This document shows positions 32,493 through 44,179 of a DNA stretch of 64,000 nucleotides, piece by piece. Within the stretch, counting starts at the first letter, position 1, and each line of letters begins with the position of its first letter. A program made the translations under genes and the position numbers. The notes below the pieces were generated by a model. The model had not been told where the DNA came from and searched no databases. It saw only the letters and a program-made list of their open reading frames with translations. The DNA is from Entoloma clypeatum (lineage: Eukaryota; Basidiomycota; Agaricomycetes; Agaricales; Entolomataceae). The stretch is taken from NCBI GenBank assembly GCA_963565915.1, contig OY751496.1:2604001-2668000 (forward strand), given 5' to 3'.

Positions 32493-35400
32493 TAAGCAGT
32501 CCTCAGATTCCAGCACGTACTGGGGATTGCGTTGACTCCTTTCGTGCACCTTTGGAAACCCTCCGACTCAATGCGTCCGCTCTCTCAAATCCGAACTCTC
32601 TATGTATTGATTTGATATCTCCGACCTTTTCCGATTCTCTTCCGATAAAGACTCTTATTGATTCTGGTTCTACACATTGCTTCGCAGATACCAGATTTAT
32701 TTCTTCTTTAAACTTATCTCCGACTCCGATTCCTTCACCTATGGTTTTGAAACTTTTTGACGGTTCTTCAAATACTTATATCACACAATCTATCGATCTT
32801 CCTCTCCGATTTCCTTCCGGTGAACTTCTGACCGTCGCATTTTACGTGACAACCCTCGATTCGTCTTGTAATTTGGTTCTAGGACACAACTGGCTCACCC
32901 GCTACAATCCGTTGATTGACTGGGTATTGGGCAGTATCTTATTCCGTTCTACGTTACCCGACACTCCGAGTCCGACTCCGACGTCGACTGCTGAGGCAGC
33001 TCCGCCACCTCTGCAGTGTCCGCCCTCTCCAATGGGCACCTCCGATCCGCTCACTCCGAACACCTCCGACCCGCCACAGATTACCATGGTCAATGCAGCC
33101 GCATATCTCCATGCATGTAAAGCTCCTGGGGCATACGCTTTCCGCGTTCACCTCTCCGACATCTCCGCCAATTCCGCGTCTGTCTCCGACGACGCTCCCG
33201 ACCTCTCTGGCATACCCGAGGAATACCACGATTTTGCTGATGTATTCAGTAAGAAAAAAGCCGACACCCTTGCACCCCACCGACCGTACGACCTCAAAAT
33301 CAATTTGGAGGAAGGTACTTCCCCTCCGATTGGTCCGATGTACTCACTCTCGCAATCCGAACTTGGATCCCTCCGAGACTTCATCGATGAGCACCTCAAT
33401 ATCGGTTTCATCAAACCTTCTAGTTCACCTCACGGCGCTCCGATCCTCTTCGTCCGAAAGAAAGATGGATCACTCCGACTATGCGTCGACTACCGAGGCC
33501 TGAACAAAATCACGAAGAAGGACCGATACCCACTTCCGCTCATCTCCGACCTCTTAGCCACTGCCGGAAAAGCACGCGTTTATACCACCATAGACCTCCG
33601 ACACGCATACCACCTAGTCCGCATCGCTGAAGGTGACGAATGGAAAACTGCATTCCGCACTCGCTATGGATCATTTGAATGGTTAGTCATGCCATTCGGA
33701 TTGTCTAACGCACCTGCAGCCTTTCAACGTTTTATGAACGACATCTTCTCCGACCTTCTGGACAACTGCGTTACCGTTTACCTCGACGACATCCTGATCT
33801 ACTCCGACAACCCCGAGGAACACAAAAAACATGTCCGAGAAGTCCTCCGATGACTCCGACAACATGGTCTTTACGCCCGCGCCGACAAGTGCGACTTCTC
33901 TGCCGAAACTGTAGAATATCTTGGATTTATCCTTTCTCCCGACGGACTCAAAATGTCGGAAGTGAAAGTCAAGATTATTCAGGATTGGCCTGAACCGCGC
34001 AGAGTGAAGGACGTCCAGTCCTTTTTAGGTTTTGCAAACTTTTACCGACGTTTCATTCCATTCTATTCCAACATCACTATTCCACTCACTCGTTTAACCA
34101 GGAAACATGCCACTTGGCTGTTCTCCGACGACGCTCGAACCGCTTTTAATGACCTGAAAAAGGCATTTACCACCGCTCCGATCCTGACACACTGGATTCC
34201 CGACTCTCCGATAATTGTCGAAACCGACGCATCCGACTATGCCCTAGCGGCTATTCTGTCGATAGTCACCTCCGACAATGAGGTCCACCCCGTCGCATTC
34301 CATTCCCGCACCTTCACGGCCCCCGAAGTAAACTATGACACCCACGATAAGGAACTTCTTGCCATCTACGAAGCGTTTAAAATTTGGCGCCATTACCTCG
34401 AAGGCTCCGGTACTCCGATTGACGTCGTTACCGACCACAAAAATCTCGAGTATTTTGCCACCACCAAAGTTCTTTCACGCCGACAAGTCCGATGGTCGGA
34501 ATACCTTTCTCAGTTCAACCTCGTCATCCGATTCCGCCCCGGCCGATTGGGAACTAAACCTGACTCTCTAACTAGACGTTGGGATGTCTATCCTAAAGGG
34601 GGAAATAGCGACTACGTCGACATCAATCCGACCAACCTCCGACCAGTCTTTTCGCAAGAACAGCTCTCCGCTTCAGTTCGCGCGACTCAACTCCTTGAGC
34701 CCGTCCTCCGTGCAACCATTATCATGGACACAGAAAAGCTTCACCACGACATACTCACAGCACTCCCTTCCGACACTCTTTACGACACTCTTTCTAAAGA
34801 TCCTAAACCCCGCTGGTCTCTCGACCCCGATGGTTTCCTCCGACATGACGATCGGATATACGTTCCCGACTCCGACGACCTCCGACTCCGAGTCCTACAG
34901 CACAAGCACGATCATATGCTTGCTGGACACCCAGGTCAGAACAAGACACTCAGTCTCATTCAGCGTGATTATACCTGGCCCGGAATACGAGATTTCGTTC
35001 AACACTATTGCAAGTCATGTACCACTTGCATGCGATCGAAGCCACAAAGACACAAGCCTTACGGCCTACTCAAACAGCTTCCGATCCCCGAACGTCCTTG
35101 GAATTCTATCTCAATGGATTTCATCGAGACCCTTCCGACCTCCGACAACTTTGATTCAATCCTTGTTATCGTTGACCGATTAACGAAACAAAGTATTTTC
35201 ATTCCGACAACAATTCACTGCACCTCCGAAGACCTTGCCGTACTCTTCGTATTGCATGTCTTCTCTAAACACGGCGTCCCCGAACATGTCACCTCCGACC
35301 GCGGCCCCGAATTCGTCTCCCGATTCTTCCGATCTCTCGGAAAGGCTCTAAACATGACCCTCCACTTCACCTCCGGTTACCACCCCGAAGGCGATGGCCA

Positions 35401-36193
35401 AACCGAACGCACTAACCAGACCCTCGAACAGTACTTGCGGATATTCTGCAACTACCAACAGGACAACTGGTCCGCTCTCCTTCCGATTGCGGAGTTCGCG
35501 TACAACAACGCACCTAGTGCTACCACTGGCATATCTCCCTTCTTTGCTAACAAGGGTTACCATCCGAACATTACTGTTCACCCGGAACGAGACCTCGCCT
35601 CTTCCCGAGCCCGATCCTTCGTGACCGACTTAGACGAACTTCACCAAGAACTGAAAGCCACCATCTCCGACGCTCAACGACGTTACCAGAAGTCCTCCGA
35701 CAATAATCGGATCGCACCTCCGACATTTTCTGTCGGACAACAGGTTTTCGTCAAAGCACAGTTCTTCCGCACAACACGCCCATCCAAGAAACTCTCAGAA
35801 AAGTACTTGGGACCATACGAGATCATTGCACAACCCGGCACACACTCCTTTACCCTCCGACTCCCCGACACATTCCGCGGTGTTCACCCCGTCTACCACG
35901 TCTCCATGCTTGAACCCGCAACTCCGAACACCATTCCGAATCGGACCCAACCTCCGCCTCCTCCGATTGACATTGACGGAGAACTTGAGTACGAGATCGC
36001 TGAAATAGTCGACTCAAAGATCGACCGACGACGTAGCTGCAAGCTACTATATTTCGTCCGTTGGTTAGGATATGAAAACACTGATGAAGAATTCTCTTGG
36101 CTACCAGCCAATGAATTGGAAAACGCCCCCGAGCTTGTCTCCGACTTTCACTCCGCTTATCCCGACAAACCGGGTCCGCTCACATCGCTCTGA
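32490..36193 (+). pseudogene. Element B pol (PR-RT-RH-IN-chromodomain) with one nonsense codon
   Basis: Open in the -1 frame from the gag end. Aspartic protease IDSGSTHCFADTRF (about 32655); RT with [18 protein letters not shown] and VYLDDILIYS (33777-33806); TGA at 33851-33853 where A reads Arg (CGA). RNase H VETDASDYALAAIL and TDHKNLEYF; integrase zinc finger H...H...C-x2-C (about 34914-35036), catalytic Asp in SMDFIETLP, Asp in TSDRGPEF, Glu in GDGQTERTNQ; GPY/F motif KYLGPYEII. C-terminal chromodomain LLYFVRWLGYENTDEEFSWL. About 1,230 codons. One point change would separate this from an autonomous element. Confidence 0.95.
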
Positions 36194-36221
36194 AACAAGA
36201 AAAAACAAGTACTATTACTAT

Positions 36222-37159
36222 CTACTTAGTACGTTGTTTCTTGTTGGACGGACCCTCCTCCTTGTCCGACTCCTCCTTACCCGACTCCGCCTTCTCCGAC
36301 GGCTCCGAAATCGACATGTCGGAATCGTCCGACAGCTCCGGCAACTCCAACCTTTTCCTATTCACCAGGTCCTTCCTAATCCTTCTCGCAATCCTCTTCT
36401 CCAGTCTCAACTCGTGCGTCTCCTCCGCCGTATCCATCTCCGACTCCGACCCTTCCTCCGACACCTCCGGCGACTTGGGTTGGTACTCGGTGTTCACCGA
36501 GCCTTCGACTGCTGTTAGCAGTCGCCTCACCTGCCTCGTCTCCGCCAGTATCATCTTGAGGACACCCAAGACGGTGTCCTCCGACCCACTCTCCGACGGC
36601 ATCTCCGACGCCTTTTTCTTCCCCTTAACCACCTTCACCGTTCTCTTCACCTCCTTCACCTCCGACTTCCCCTCCGACGCTCCGACCTCGCACTTCTTCT
36701 TGTCTTTGATACATCCTTTGCAGGACGACTTATTCCTAAAAAAAAAAACAAGGTTAAAACAGAAGAGACGAACCAAAGAGGGACTTACTCATCGCGTTCG
36801 CATTCGACGCCCTTCACAATGCACCTATCACAGGTGCCGACCCCGACCCCGACTCCCGACCCCTCTCCAACCATCGCCGACACTTCCTCCACCTTCCTCT
36901 TCTTCGTCGTCTTCTTCTTCTTCTCCGCCTGCGGCTCCCCCGACCCCTTGCTCGATGCGCCTTGCGCAGCGGCCACTTCATCAGCCCTTTTCTGAGCCGC
37001 CAGCTCCGACGCCCGACGCATCTCCTCCGCTAACCGCGCCGCCTCCGCAGCCCTCTCTTCCTCCGCTCTCCGCTCCTCCTCAGCCTTCCTCGCAGCCTCC
37101 TCCTCCGCGAGCTTAGCCTGCAGCGCCTCCATCTCCTTTTGAAAATCGGATGCCGACAT
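36222..37159 (-). CDS. Antisense Zn2Cys6/coiled-coil accessory protein of element B
   Basis: Runs opposite to pol, stopping 28 bases from the pol stop and starting 166 bases inside the 3' LTR. Exon 1 (37159-36789) encodes an N-terminal Ala/Glu/Arg coiled coil (QKEMEALQAKLAEEEAARK), a basic stretch (KKKKTTKKRKVEEV, a likely nuclear signal), a Gly/Val stretch, then CDRCIVKGVEC. Intron 36736-36788 (53 bases, GTAAGT...TTTTTAG). Exon 2 (36735-36222) continues SCKGCIKDKKKC, a Lys/Glu-rich linker, LGVLKMILAETRQVRRLL (possible dimer helix) and an acidic/basic tail ending KKQRTK. Six Cys spaced 2-6-8-2-6 match a fungal Zn2Cys6 cluster. 294 residues, intact. The intron is shared with A. The function is unknown; DNA binding is inferred. 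Confidence 0.82.
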
Positions 37160-37325
37160 ATTGAGGTTTATTTTCGGAAGAGTTTAAAACGAAAAGAGAA
37201 TGGGGGAACAAGAAGAAAAAACCACTCAGACGGTATTTTCAACCAACGCATCACATGACGCAGTTCACGCGCACCGACCACCTAGGTCCTTAGGCCTCAT
37301 AGGTTCGGCCCTAAGGGGGAAATAC

Positions 37326-37800
37326 TGTTACATTCCGATCCATTCCGACGATTTCCGACCAATCCCGACACCTCCGACATTTTGACTAATACTTATTATG
37401 CATACTTACTGTTATGAATCTCGTTACTACGTACATTACTTACATCCGATCATTTTACTTATGTTAAGAATCTCCGACAGCCACTCGTTATCCGACTCCG
37501 ACGAAGCCACACGTCCTCCGACATAGTATTTAAACTTATGTAGAATCGTGTATTAGCTTCAGTTTGAATATCAACTTAGATTCGACATCATACCTCCCGT
37601 CCTCTTTCCGACTCTTAACTTGAGTCCGACCTCCGACCTCCGATCCTCCGATCCTCCGAAATAAGGACACCAACGTATTAGCGAGGGCGCAACACACAAG
37701 TTGAAGCCAAGTCCTTGCCCCTACGTTGCACGCGCTCCGACCTTCCGACCTTCCGACGCGTCCGACGTAGCTCCGACGTTTTGTCGATCAGTTCTTAACA
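37326..37800 (+). repeat. 3' LTR of element B
   Basis: 475 bp. It differs from the 5' LTR at four noticed sites, each CG here and TG or CA there. Confidence 0.95.
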
Positions 37801-40553
37801 CTGCTGCGACTACTATGCCTGTACGATACTAACCTGGTCCTTGACCAGTGAGTGACGACATGCGCGCCTTTCAGGCTGCCGCCGTCTGTCCTCTTTAAAC
37901 TAGTAGCATAAGCTAGTTTAAGTTAGTTATCTGTTTTTGATACTTGGGGGTTCCAGACTAGTGAGTGCTGTTTTTTGGCCGCACCTAGTTCTGATGTCCA
38001 AGGCTATTGAGTGCTCTGGAGTGCTGAATGCATCGCGCTCGTTGCATGTGATCGCCTCTGAACTTAAACAGTGTCAGACCTGCTGAGCTTGCTCGCAGCT
38101 GCTGCCAGCGCTCTAGTCCTTGATTTAGACTAGCGCCTTTACGGCCTATGTCTACATTTGGACAATTTTTGTATAGCTAGTGTGCTGTGTGCCTTATCGG
38201 CTGCCACCACTGCTTATGTGCAACATGTATGACAAACGCTTGCTGAGCTTGCTCACAGCTACAGTCTACATTTCACATGCTGTGACATGTCCTGTCAAAA
38301 GCACAAACCTTTCAAAGGCCAATGCTATATGGTTATCTGTCGCTCCAAGTTTTTACTTGTTTTGAGCATTGACATATAGATATACCTGGAAGCGAAGGTG
38401 ATGACGCCAGCTTGAGAAGCAAGACTTTCTCGCGGTTATCAGCATTCGATCTAATCAATGCCCTTAGAATGAGTTTATGGTTTTATAAACCAAATCGAGT
38501 ATATCTCGATGTGCTGACATTTGGACATCACGATTCTCAGGAACTTTCTGTTCCTTGAACCTTTTTTCATCAATCAATCTTGATCTATTGCACCCTGTAC
38601 CTGGTAGAAGCGCCCTTTCCGGGTTGCCTCAGGGACTTCCCATTTTTATGGTTGCACGATCTCAGATTTGATGCTGACTTAAAATCATTCCTAGATGAAA
38701 GGATCTTGCATCTGCTTCCACTATGGTTTCATACAAGCAAACCATTGGTCACACCATGACATCCGCGTAATTCAGCGTGATGACGGTTTCCACAGACCAC
38801 ACCTCTGTACTCTGAATTGCATGGTCACACCACACATTCGGAAGGTGAAAGTCACGCAACTGCAATACGGACGGCATGCACGCCATGTCTGTACTCGCAA
38901 CTGTGGAAAGAAAAAAGCAGTATGCATCCCCATCTACTTTCTCCTCACTCGTTTAACTGTGACTCTATAGGATCCTTGGGCGCCACGCCCAAGTAACATC
39001 CAAAGAGCTCAAACGAGGGACTTACCATCCCCCTTCAATCATAGTGACGATGAAGAAAGGAGAATCACACCCGGTATTACACCCGGAGTAATAAAGATGG
39101 AGCAATCGCCTGAATTATAGGCGACCGTCTTTAGTAATTACCACAGCATTGTGACCCCTAGTCACATTAATAAAAGCTATTACAAGGCTCTCTGACATGT
39201 GTCAACAAATTCAGACAATACCTTAATTGGTTTAAATTGTTCTTGATATTTTGCTGATGACTGTTTTTTCAAACAGATAAAACATGTCCTCAAAGAGCTT
39301 CAAAAATGCATTTCGCATTTTTAATGTTCAAATAACTTATATCCAATCATGGAATAATCCAGATAGTTAGTGCGCTTTTGAGCAGCCTACTATTAAAGGA
39401 AAAAGCATATAAAGGCACATGTCTAATTGGGTGTCAAAAGAACTCTTAATTGAGTTTCTGTCCCTGACCCCTCTTATGATTGTGCATGCTTATCAAAGAA
39501 CGTGCAAGTCATTAATTTGTCTTTTGCTGCCTCTTTACTCCTTTACTTTGGATTTAAATTCCACCTTACATCACTGCTAAAGAGACATGCTAAAATCACG
39601 CCTCTGTCTGTAAATGCATGATTAATTGGATAAATAAATGCTTCTAAGCATTTTGATAATGTTGTTGTACACTTCATTATCCATGAGATAGAAGAGTCTT
39701 AAAAACACCCTTCAATCATCGATTCAAGATTGGTCTAACCAACCAACCTTGTTCCTTCACTCTTTCCGCAACAACTGTTGCACAAAGTAGCACAAGATTG
39801 AGTTGAGCAACCATGTATGCTCCTCATCTTAACGCTCTCTATTATTGCATGGGAAATAATTTCCATAGCAAAATTAAATAGAGTCCTTGTGACACTCTAT
39901 TTGCAAAATGGATTAGTCATGGAATCTTGCAATAAATGTTGCTTACAAATGGAACTGGAATGATCGCCTGAGACTAGCTATCTCAGATCAGCGATTCACA
40001 CCCTTTTCGCATGAATTATTGGTTTCCCAGCCAAGTTCTGCACTGTTTCAGTTCATATGCCATTTACAAAGCAGATGATTTATGTCGTTTCAGCACAAAA
40101 CGATTCCACACTTGACTGGAAAAGGGGGAGAATATAGAGAAAAAGAGCAATTCTTAATTGAACTTGTGTTCTTGCGAACTTTGCGTTGATTGATTTTATC
40201 TCATGCAATTGTTTTGCGTACAACACTCTATAGGATGCACAGTGATTTACCCATTAAATCTGTGACATCTTGAACAAGGATCTATCTTACTCAAAAGATA
40301 AAATGACATGTCGTCCAAAAATGATGATATTTGGATAACCAAGACTGTCATATGAATCGATCTGTTAGTCCTAGAGACTATTGTCGGGTTTCTATTCCAA
40401 GCAATCGCTTTTGATTACTTGAAGAAGCATCTTAATTGATTGCTTACTAATATGCATTAAATTGCATATAAAATAGTTCTTGGTATACAAGATTACTATT
40501 GATTGCATGAACGCATCAAAGTGTTTCTACACTTTGAATATTTGGACATATCC

Positions 40554-40679
40554 ATGGTCACCGTCACCAGGTACCAAAGAACTCCCAGGGCCGCCGGCAA
40601 CACCGCCCCTGAGGATGATGAACCTGCTGAGCTAAGCTCACGATCATCACAGCCGCTCAGCATTAAACCAGGGTGCTAG
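40554..40679 (+). CDS. Short coding-like ORF in element L
   Basis: 41 codons starting MVTVTRYQRTPRAAGNTAPE, in a GC-rich patch within AT-rich sequence. It could be a degenerate gag start of a Copia-type parent or an exon; no known domain. Low certainty that it is translated. Confidence 0.25.
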   Translation: MVTVTRYQRTPRAAGNTAPEDDEPAELSSRSSQPLSIKPGC

Positions 40680-41593
40680 GTCACCTGATCTGGGCCTAAT
40701 CGGCTATGTCAACGACTTGGATATAAACACTGCATTGTGCACCCGTTTGGGTTTGCCATCTTTGTTTGTCACAAACCAAATATTCCCCATCCCAACACAT
40801 TATTGTTGTATCATGCAACAAATCATAGTCAATCTGTGTTAACGTCTTAGAATGGTATTCTAATGACCTCTGAACATAAAATCGGATGTTCAAAACACAT
40901 GTATCACTACACATACAAAAGAACTGCAAATTGCAAGTCAAACATTTGACTATAATTGCAATGAACACTCGCACAAACAGTTGGCTTGATTATGTAATCG
41001 CCTGTAAATCTGTTTATGGAAATACCATTTCAGGGGGAGATCTACTGATCTCTATCAAACCCTAAATTGGAATAATCCATAAGATGCTTGAGCCGCAATA
41101 ATACTTTGCAATGCTCAGATATAGTTCATCCACGTCCTGAGTTTGGAGTACTACACTCGACTCGGAAGATATTATCTATAAGTGCGCCTTTGTGCTGCCG
41201 TGATAATATTACATACTCAAGATTGATGGCATACCTCATCTATGGTTGTTAGCGGTCTTCGACGCAACTCCCAGAGTATAAATAAGCTATACCAAGCTTA
41301 TGACATGCTATGCATGATCCTATCAATTGGTTTAAATGACTATTTGAACGATATAGATTAAGTCTAACGAGCTCTTAAATGAGTTACGTCTACCTGACTT
41401 ATTAACGGCCTGCAAGCCGATCTATACATCGTAATATCAAAACGTCAACCATTGATCCAGTCCGAGATGACAATAAACTATTACATGGCTTGCTGATGCA
41501 ATCAGACTAAACATCTGACTCAGCATGGTCCGTGCAAGATAGGCAAAGCCTTAAATACGCTCCTCAAGTCGAGTTTTAGAGCAGGCTACCATG

Positions 41594-41786
41594 GCATTTT
41601 TTTGCCTACTTCTCCACCGCCTTTAACACTCGCTTCGCACATGCCGGCCACCTGGCGCATGTTGCCTCGACCACAACCACCACCACCACCACCACTACTG
41701 CAGCTGGCACCGCCGCTGCTTCTTCATCATCCTCTGGCAATAACACTGCCATGACTGCCGACGATAAGATGTCGGAGAAGAAGTAA
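41594..41786 (+). CDS. Second coding-like patch in element L
   Basis: An open frame reads AYFSTAFNTRFAHAGHLAHV, then a Thr run encoded by ACC/CCA repeats, a Ser-rich stretch and MTADDKMSEKK, ending at TAA 41784-41786. There is no start codon in frame, so it would have to be a 3' exon or a remnant. Codon composition differs from its surroundings. Unrecognised. Confidence 0.25.
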
Positions 41787-42263
41787 AAAGTAGTTAGTGG
41801 TACAAAGTAATTAAATCAATAATTACTTGAAAAACCCTTTGAGAGACAACTCAAGAGCGCTTGACACCGTCGCCTCTGAGTTTGGTAGTTGACAAATCTT
41901 GCTGAGCATTGCTCGCAATCATTGTTGACACCAACAATGTTCTCAAACAGTAGCTGCTTCAAGCGCCATCATGGCCGCATGTTTACCGCGCCATCCCATC
42001 TCTCTCAAAAGTGATCCTTTTGATCCTTTTGATGATCTCTTTGATCTCAGACTATATGTCTGATGAGAACATATCCATCTAAGAATTGATTGGATACTAT
42101 GGTCTCTGATAACAGACCTTAAATGACAGTGTATGCTTACACGACACAGCAAGACACCCATTTAGTCTGAGCAAATGAAGTCTCGACTATCATCCATAAG
42201 TTAAGATTTGAATATCTTCTTATACAAGTATTGAACCCTTATGGGATCTCACTTGTGGGGGTG

Positions 42264-42667
42264 TGTTGAACATTCAAGTATGGATGTATCGACAGTCAAT
42301 CACGTGACTATGATCATGTGTTTTACCATGTGGCCTGACCACATGAAGTGTTCTAAACATAGAACAATCTAGACTCGTTCTAGATCTCTGAGTCATCTCT
42401 GTGACTCAGAATGCTGCGCACCACAGCCTTGATGCTGTGTACCAAGATGTTCCATCATGTTCTAGCCAATAGCGTTACTAGCTCGTAGTTGGTCTGTGTG
42501 CATTCCCATACCTATAAATACTGCATGTAAGTAGTGTAGTAAAACAGAGCTAATACCAGTAGTTCTATCATCACCCACTCTTCTTCAAACATCTCAACCC
42601 CCCTCCGCTTCAATGTGAGTATCATTAACCAGGCTTCCTCTGCGTCTGCTAGGCGTGCTGTTCAATA
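42264..42667 (+). repeat. 3' LTR of element L
   Basis: 404 bp, a few differences from 30260-30662 (for example TATAGAAC/CATAGAAC, GCATTACT/GCGTTACT, TAAAATAG/TAAAACAG). Confidence 0.92.
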
Positions 42668-43135
42668 GGTTTCACATGGAGCATGTTAAACATGTCAACG
42701 GTATTGCTGTTGTCCATAAAAATGACAACATGTTGTGGAAGTGGGCGAATCTGCTCAACGGCATAGAGAAAGGCCAAAACCACAGTGTAAGCTTCTTTGT
42801 AGAAGATGCGCGGATCCGCAACGAACTTGGGATCAGTGATAGCATGATGGAAACCAAGTGAACAGGATGGGAGCCAAAAACCCATACCAGTTGGGCAAGC
42901 ATCAGCAAGAAGTATGGCATCTGCTTCGTCGGCGCCCCACACTGTTGCATCCATCATGTGTATGCCATCCGAATGTTCGAAATGACGTAGAAACCATGCA
43001 AGCTCATTACAGAGGGAAACGCTGACCCACAGACACTCGTGAGGCTGAGACTTTTCTTTCATTTTGGCATATAATTCCGATAAACCGGGTCTGAGCAAGG
43101 GATGGACATTCAACGCCCAGTTGAGCCGTCAACTA
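42668..43135 (-). pseudogene. DIRS-type retroelement: RNase H N-terminal part
   Basis: Minus-strand reading LNWALNVHPLLRPGLSELYA, WFLRHFEHSDGIHMMDATVW, ILLADACPTGMGFWLP and VVIFMDNSNTVDMFNMLHV is the RNase H-like region that follows RT in basidiomycete DIRS-type elements. The frame joins exactly across the GGTTT duplication to the tail at 30259. No RT is found above 43135 and the lectin gene starts at 43520, so the 5' half of the element is lost. Confidence 0.8.
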
Positions 43136-43519
43136 CGATGTGCGGGTGCTGCCAAAGATATATGAATGTCTTGTGGCGCCATGGGGGGGCTCCATCGTCG
43201 ATACCACGTCTCGGTCATGGGAAATGCACACGTGATGCACCCCATGTCATCAACCAGTCAAAACCTCGGCCTCAAAGTTCAAACGTTCAAACCCAACATT
43301 CAATTGCCATCAACCAACCTAAGCCTCATGGAGTTCATGTATTTGATACATATCAGAGCTCACTGAGCGCTAAAGACTCAAGCGATGTCGGGCAATATGT
43401 ACCTTCAAATTTGACGTGCGACCGTCGACGACCCTTCACCGCATTCCCTATCCCGAGCTATCAACTGTTCGTCCCCCATTCAAGTTTCTTCCCCCCCCCA
43501 CACACCTCATTTTTCTACC

Positions 43520-44179
43520 ATGTCTATGCGACCTGGACGCTACTCTATCAAATCAGCCAAATACGATACCCAGGTGCTCGACTATTACGGAAAACACGGT
43601 TGGTCCCCCCTTCCACTGTTTTTTCTGCGCTTTGAACTCACTTATGTCGTCTCCTCTTCAGCTATCGGCAACAAAGAATGGGAAATTCTCCGACAGTATG
43701 TATGTGTCTAAATCGGCTAGTGTCACCTATATATGCTTTCCATCTGACTCATTGTCCTGTACAGTGGTTTGTGGCACTCTCCAAGTCTGAAGGTGCCTAT
43801 ACCATCCAGAATGCGGCGACCCACGGATATCTTGGCTTTGACGGCGACGGCGTCATCATTTCTGATACTGCCTTCAGTTGGCGTATCATCGTGAAGCAAC
43901 CAGGATGCTTCATGTGTGTTCTTAACGCTTTTTGCAGTCACGGTATTTGACGCAAATATCATCATTCACTGACTGATATTCCCCCCCAGGATTGAACCTG
44001 AAGAAGAAGACAAAGCCGTTCAGGTGATGGGCGGTGAAAACCACGATCCCGTTCTTCTCGCCCAGTCCGATATCAGCAAAAATATTCAACAGTGGTACTT
44101 CCAACGCCGGTAAGTTATACGACGTGTCTTACTGGAGGGCTGATTGTTGATCTGTTGTTCCAGTGATAGCAATCCATGA
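43520..44179 (+). CDS. Ricin-B-like (beta-trefoil) lectin
   Basis: Five exons by my reading: 43520-43598, 43662-43699, 43765-43913, 43990-44109, 44164-44179, with introns of 54-76 bases and GT-AG ends. The protein (about 133 residues) starts MSMRPGRYSIKSAKYD and contains RQYWFVALSKSEGAYTIQN, HGYLGFDGDGVIISD, FSWRIIVKQPG and NIQQWYFQRR. The repeated aromatic Q-x-W-type edges, Y-x-I-x-N and small size fit single-domain fungal beta-trefoil lectins of the ricin-B fold, which bind glycans in the cytoplasm or fruiting body (family knowledge). No signal peptide and no catalytic chain, so it is not a ribosome-inactivating protein. The first intron donor (GTTGGT) is the least certain. Confidence 0.65.

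Larger units (their letters stand above)
30745..37800 (+). mobile_element. Gypsy element B, nearly intact, with antisense accessory gene
   Basis: 475-bp LTRs (30745-31219, 37326-37800), target duplication CTGCT (30740-30744, 37801-37805). Order: LTR, primer site, gag, -1 frameshift site, pol with chromodomain, convergent antisense Zn-cluster gene, purine tract (CTAAGGGGGAAATAC), LTR. Only one nonsense codon interrupts pol. Only four LTR differences were noticed, all at CpG positions. The whole element is extraordinarily rich in TCCGA on the plus strand. Confidence 0.96.
37806..42263 (+). other. Non-coding interior of element L
   Basis: About 4.46 kb, mostly AT-rich, without long ORFs. It contains recurring TGCTGAGCTTGCTC(G/A)CAGCT motifs (about 38073, 38239, and a variant near 41900) able to form short hairpins, and a (CCA)n run near 41682. 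Two GC-richer, coding-like islands are listed separately. Nothing resembling RT, integrase or protease was found. Confidence 0.7.
30260..42667 (+). mobile_element. Pol-less LTR element L (LARD-like) with copia-type primer site
   Basis: LTRs TGTTGAACA...TGTTCAATA at 30260-30662 and 42264-42667; target duplication GGTTT at 30255-30259 and 42668-42672, splitting the DIRS RNase H cleanly in frame. Interior after removing B is about 4.5 kb with no RT, integrase or gag. The primer site at 30663-30682 (GGTTATGGGCCCCGGATAGC) is identical to that of copia D, and a purine tract TGTGGGGGTG lies at 42254-42263. It is probably mobilised by a Copia element of the D type. Confidence 0.92.

Noticed and set aside
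38180..38970. Short plus-strand ORFs in element L
   Set aside because: AT-rich, not conserved in any recognisable way, no domain; treated as chance ORFs.
41682..41700. (CCA)n run as a regulatory microsatellite
   Set aside because: It falls in a coding-like patch as a Thr/Pro run; nothing else supports a regulatory role.
43520..44179. Ricin-like toxin
   Set aside because: Only a short beta-trefoil carbohydrate-binding type domain is present; there is no catalytic N-glycosidase chain and no signal peptide.
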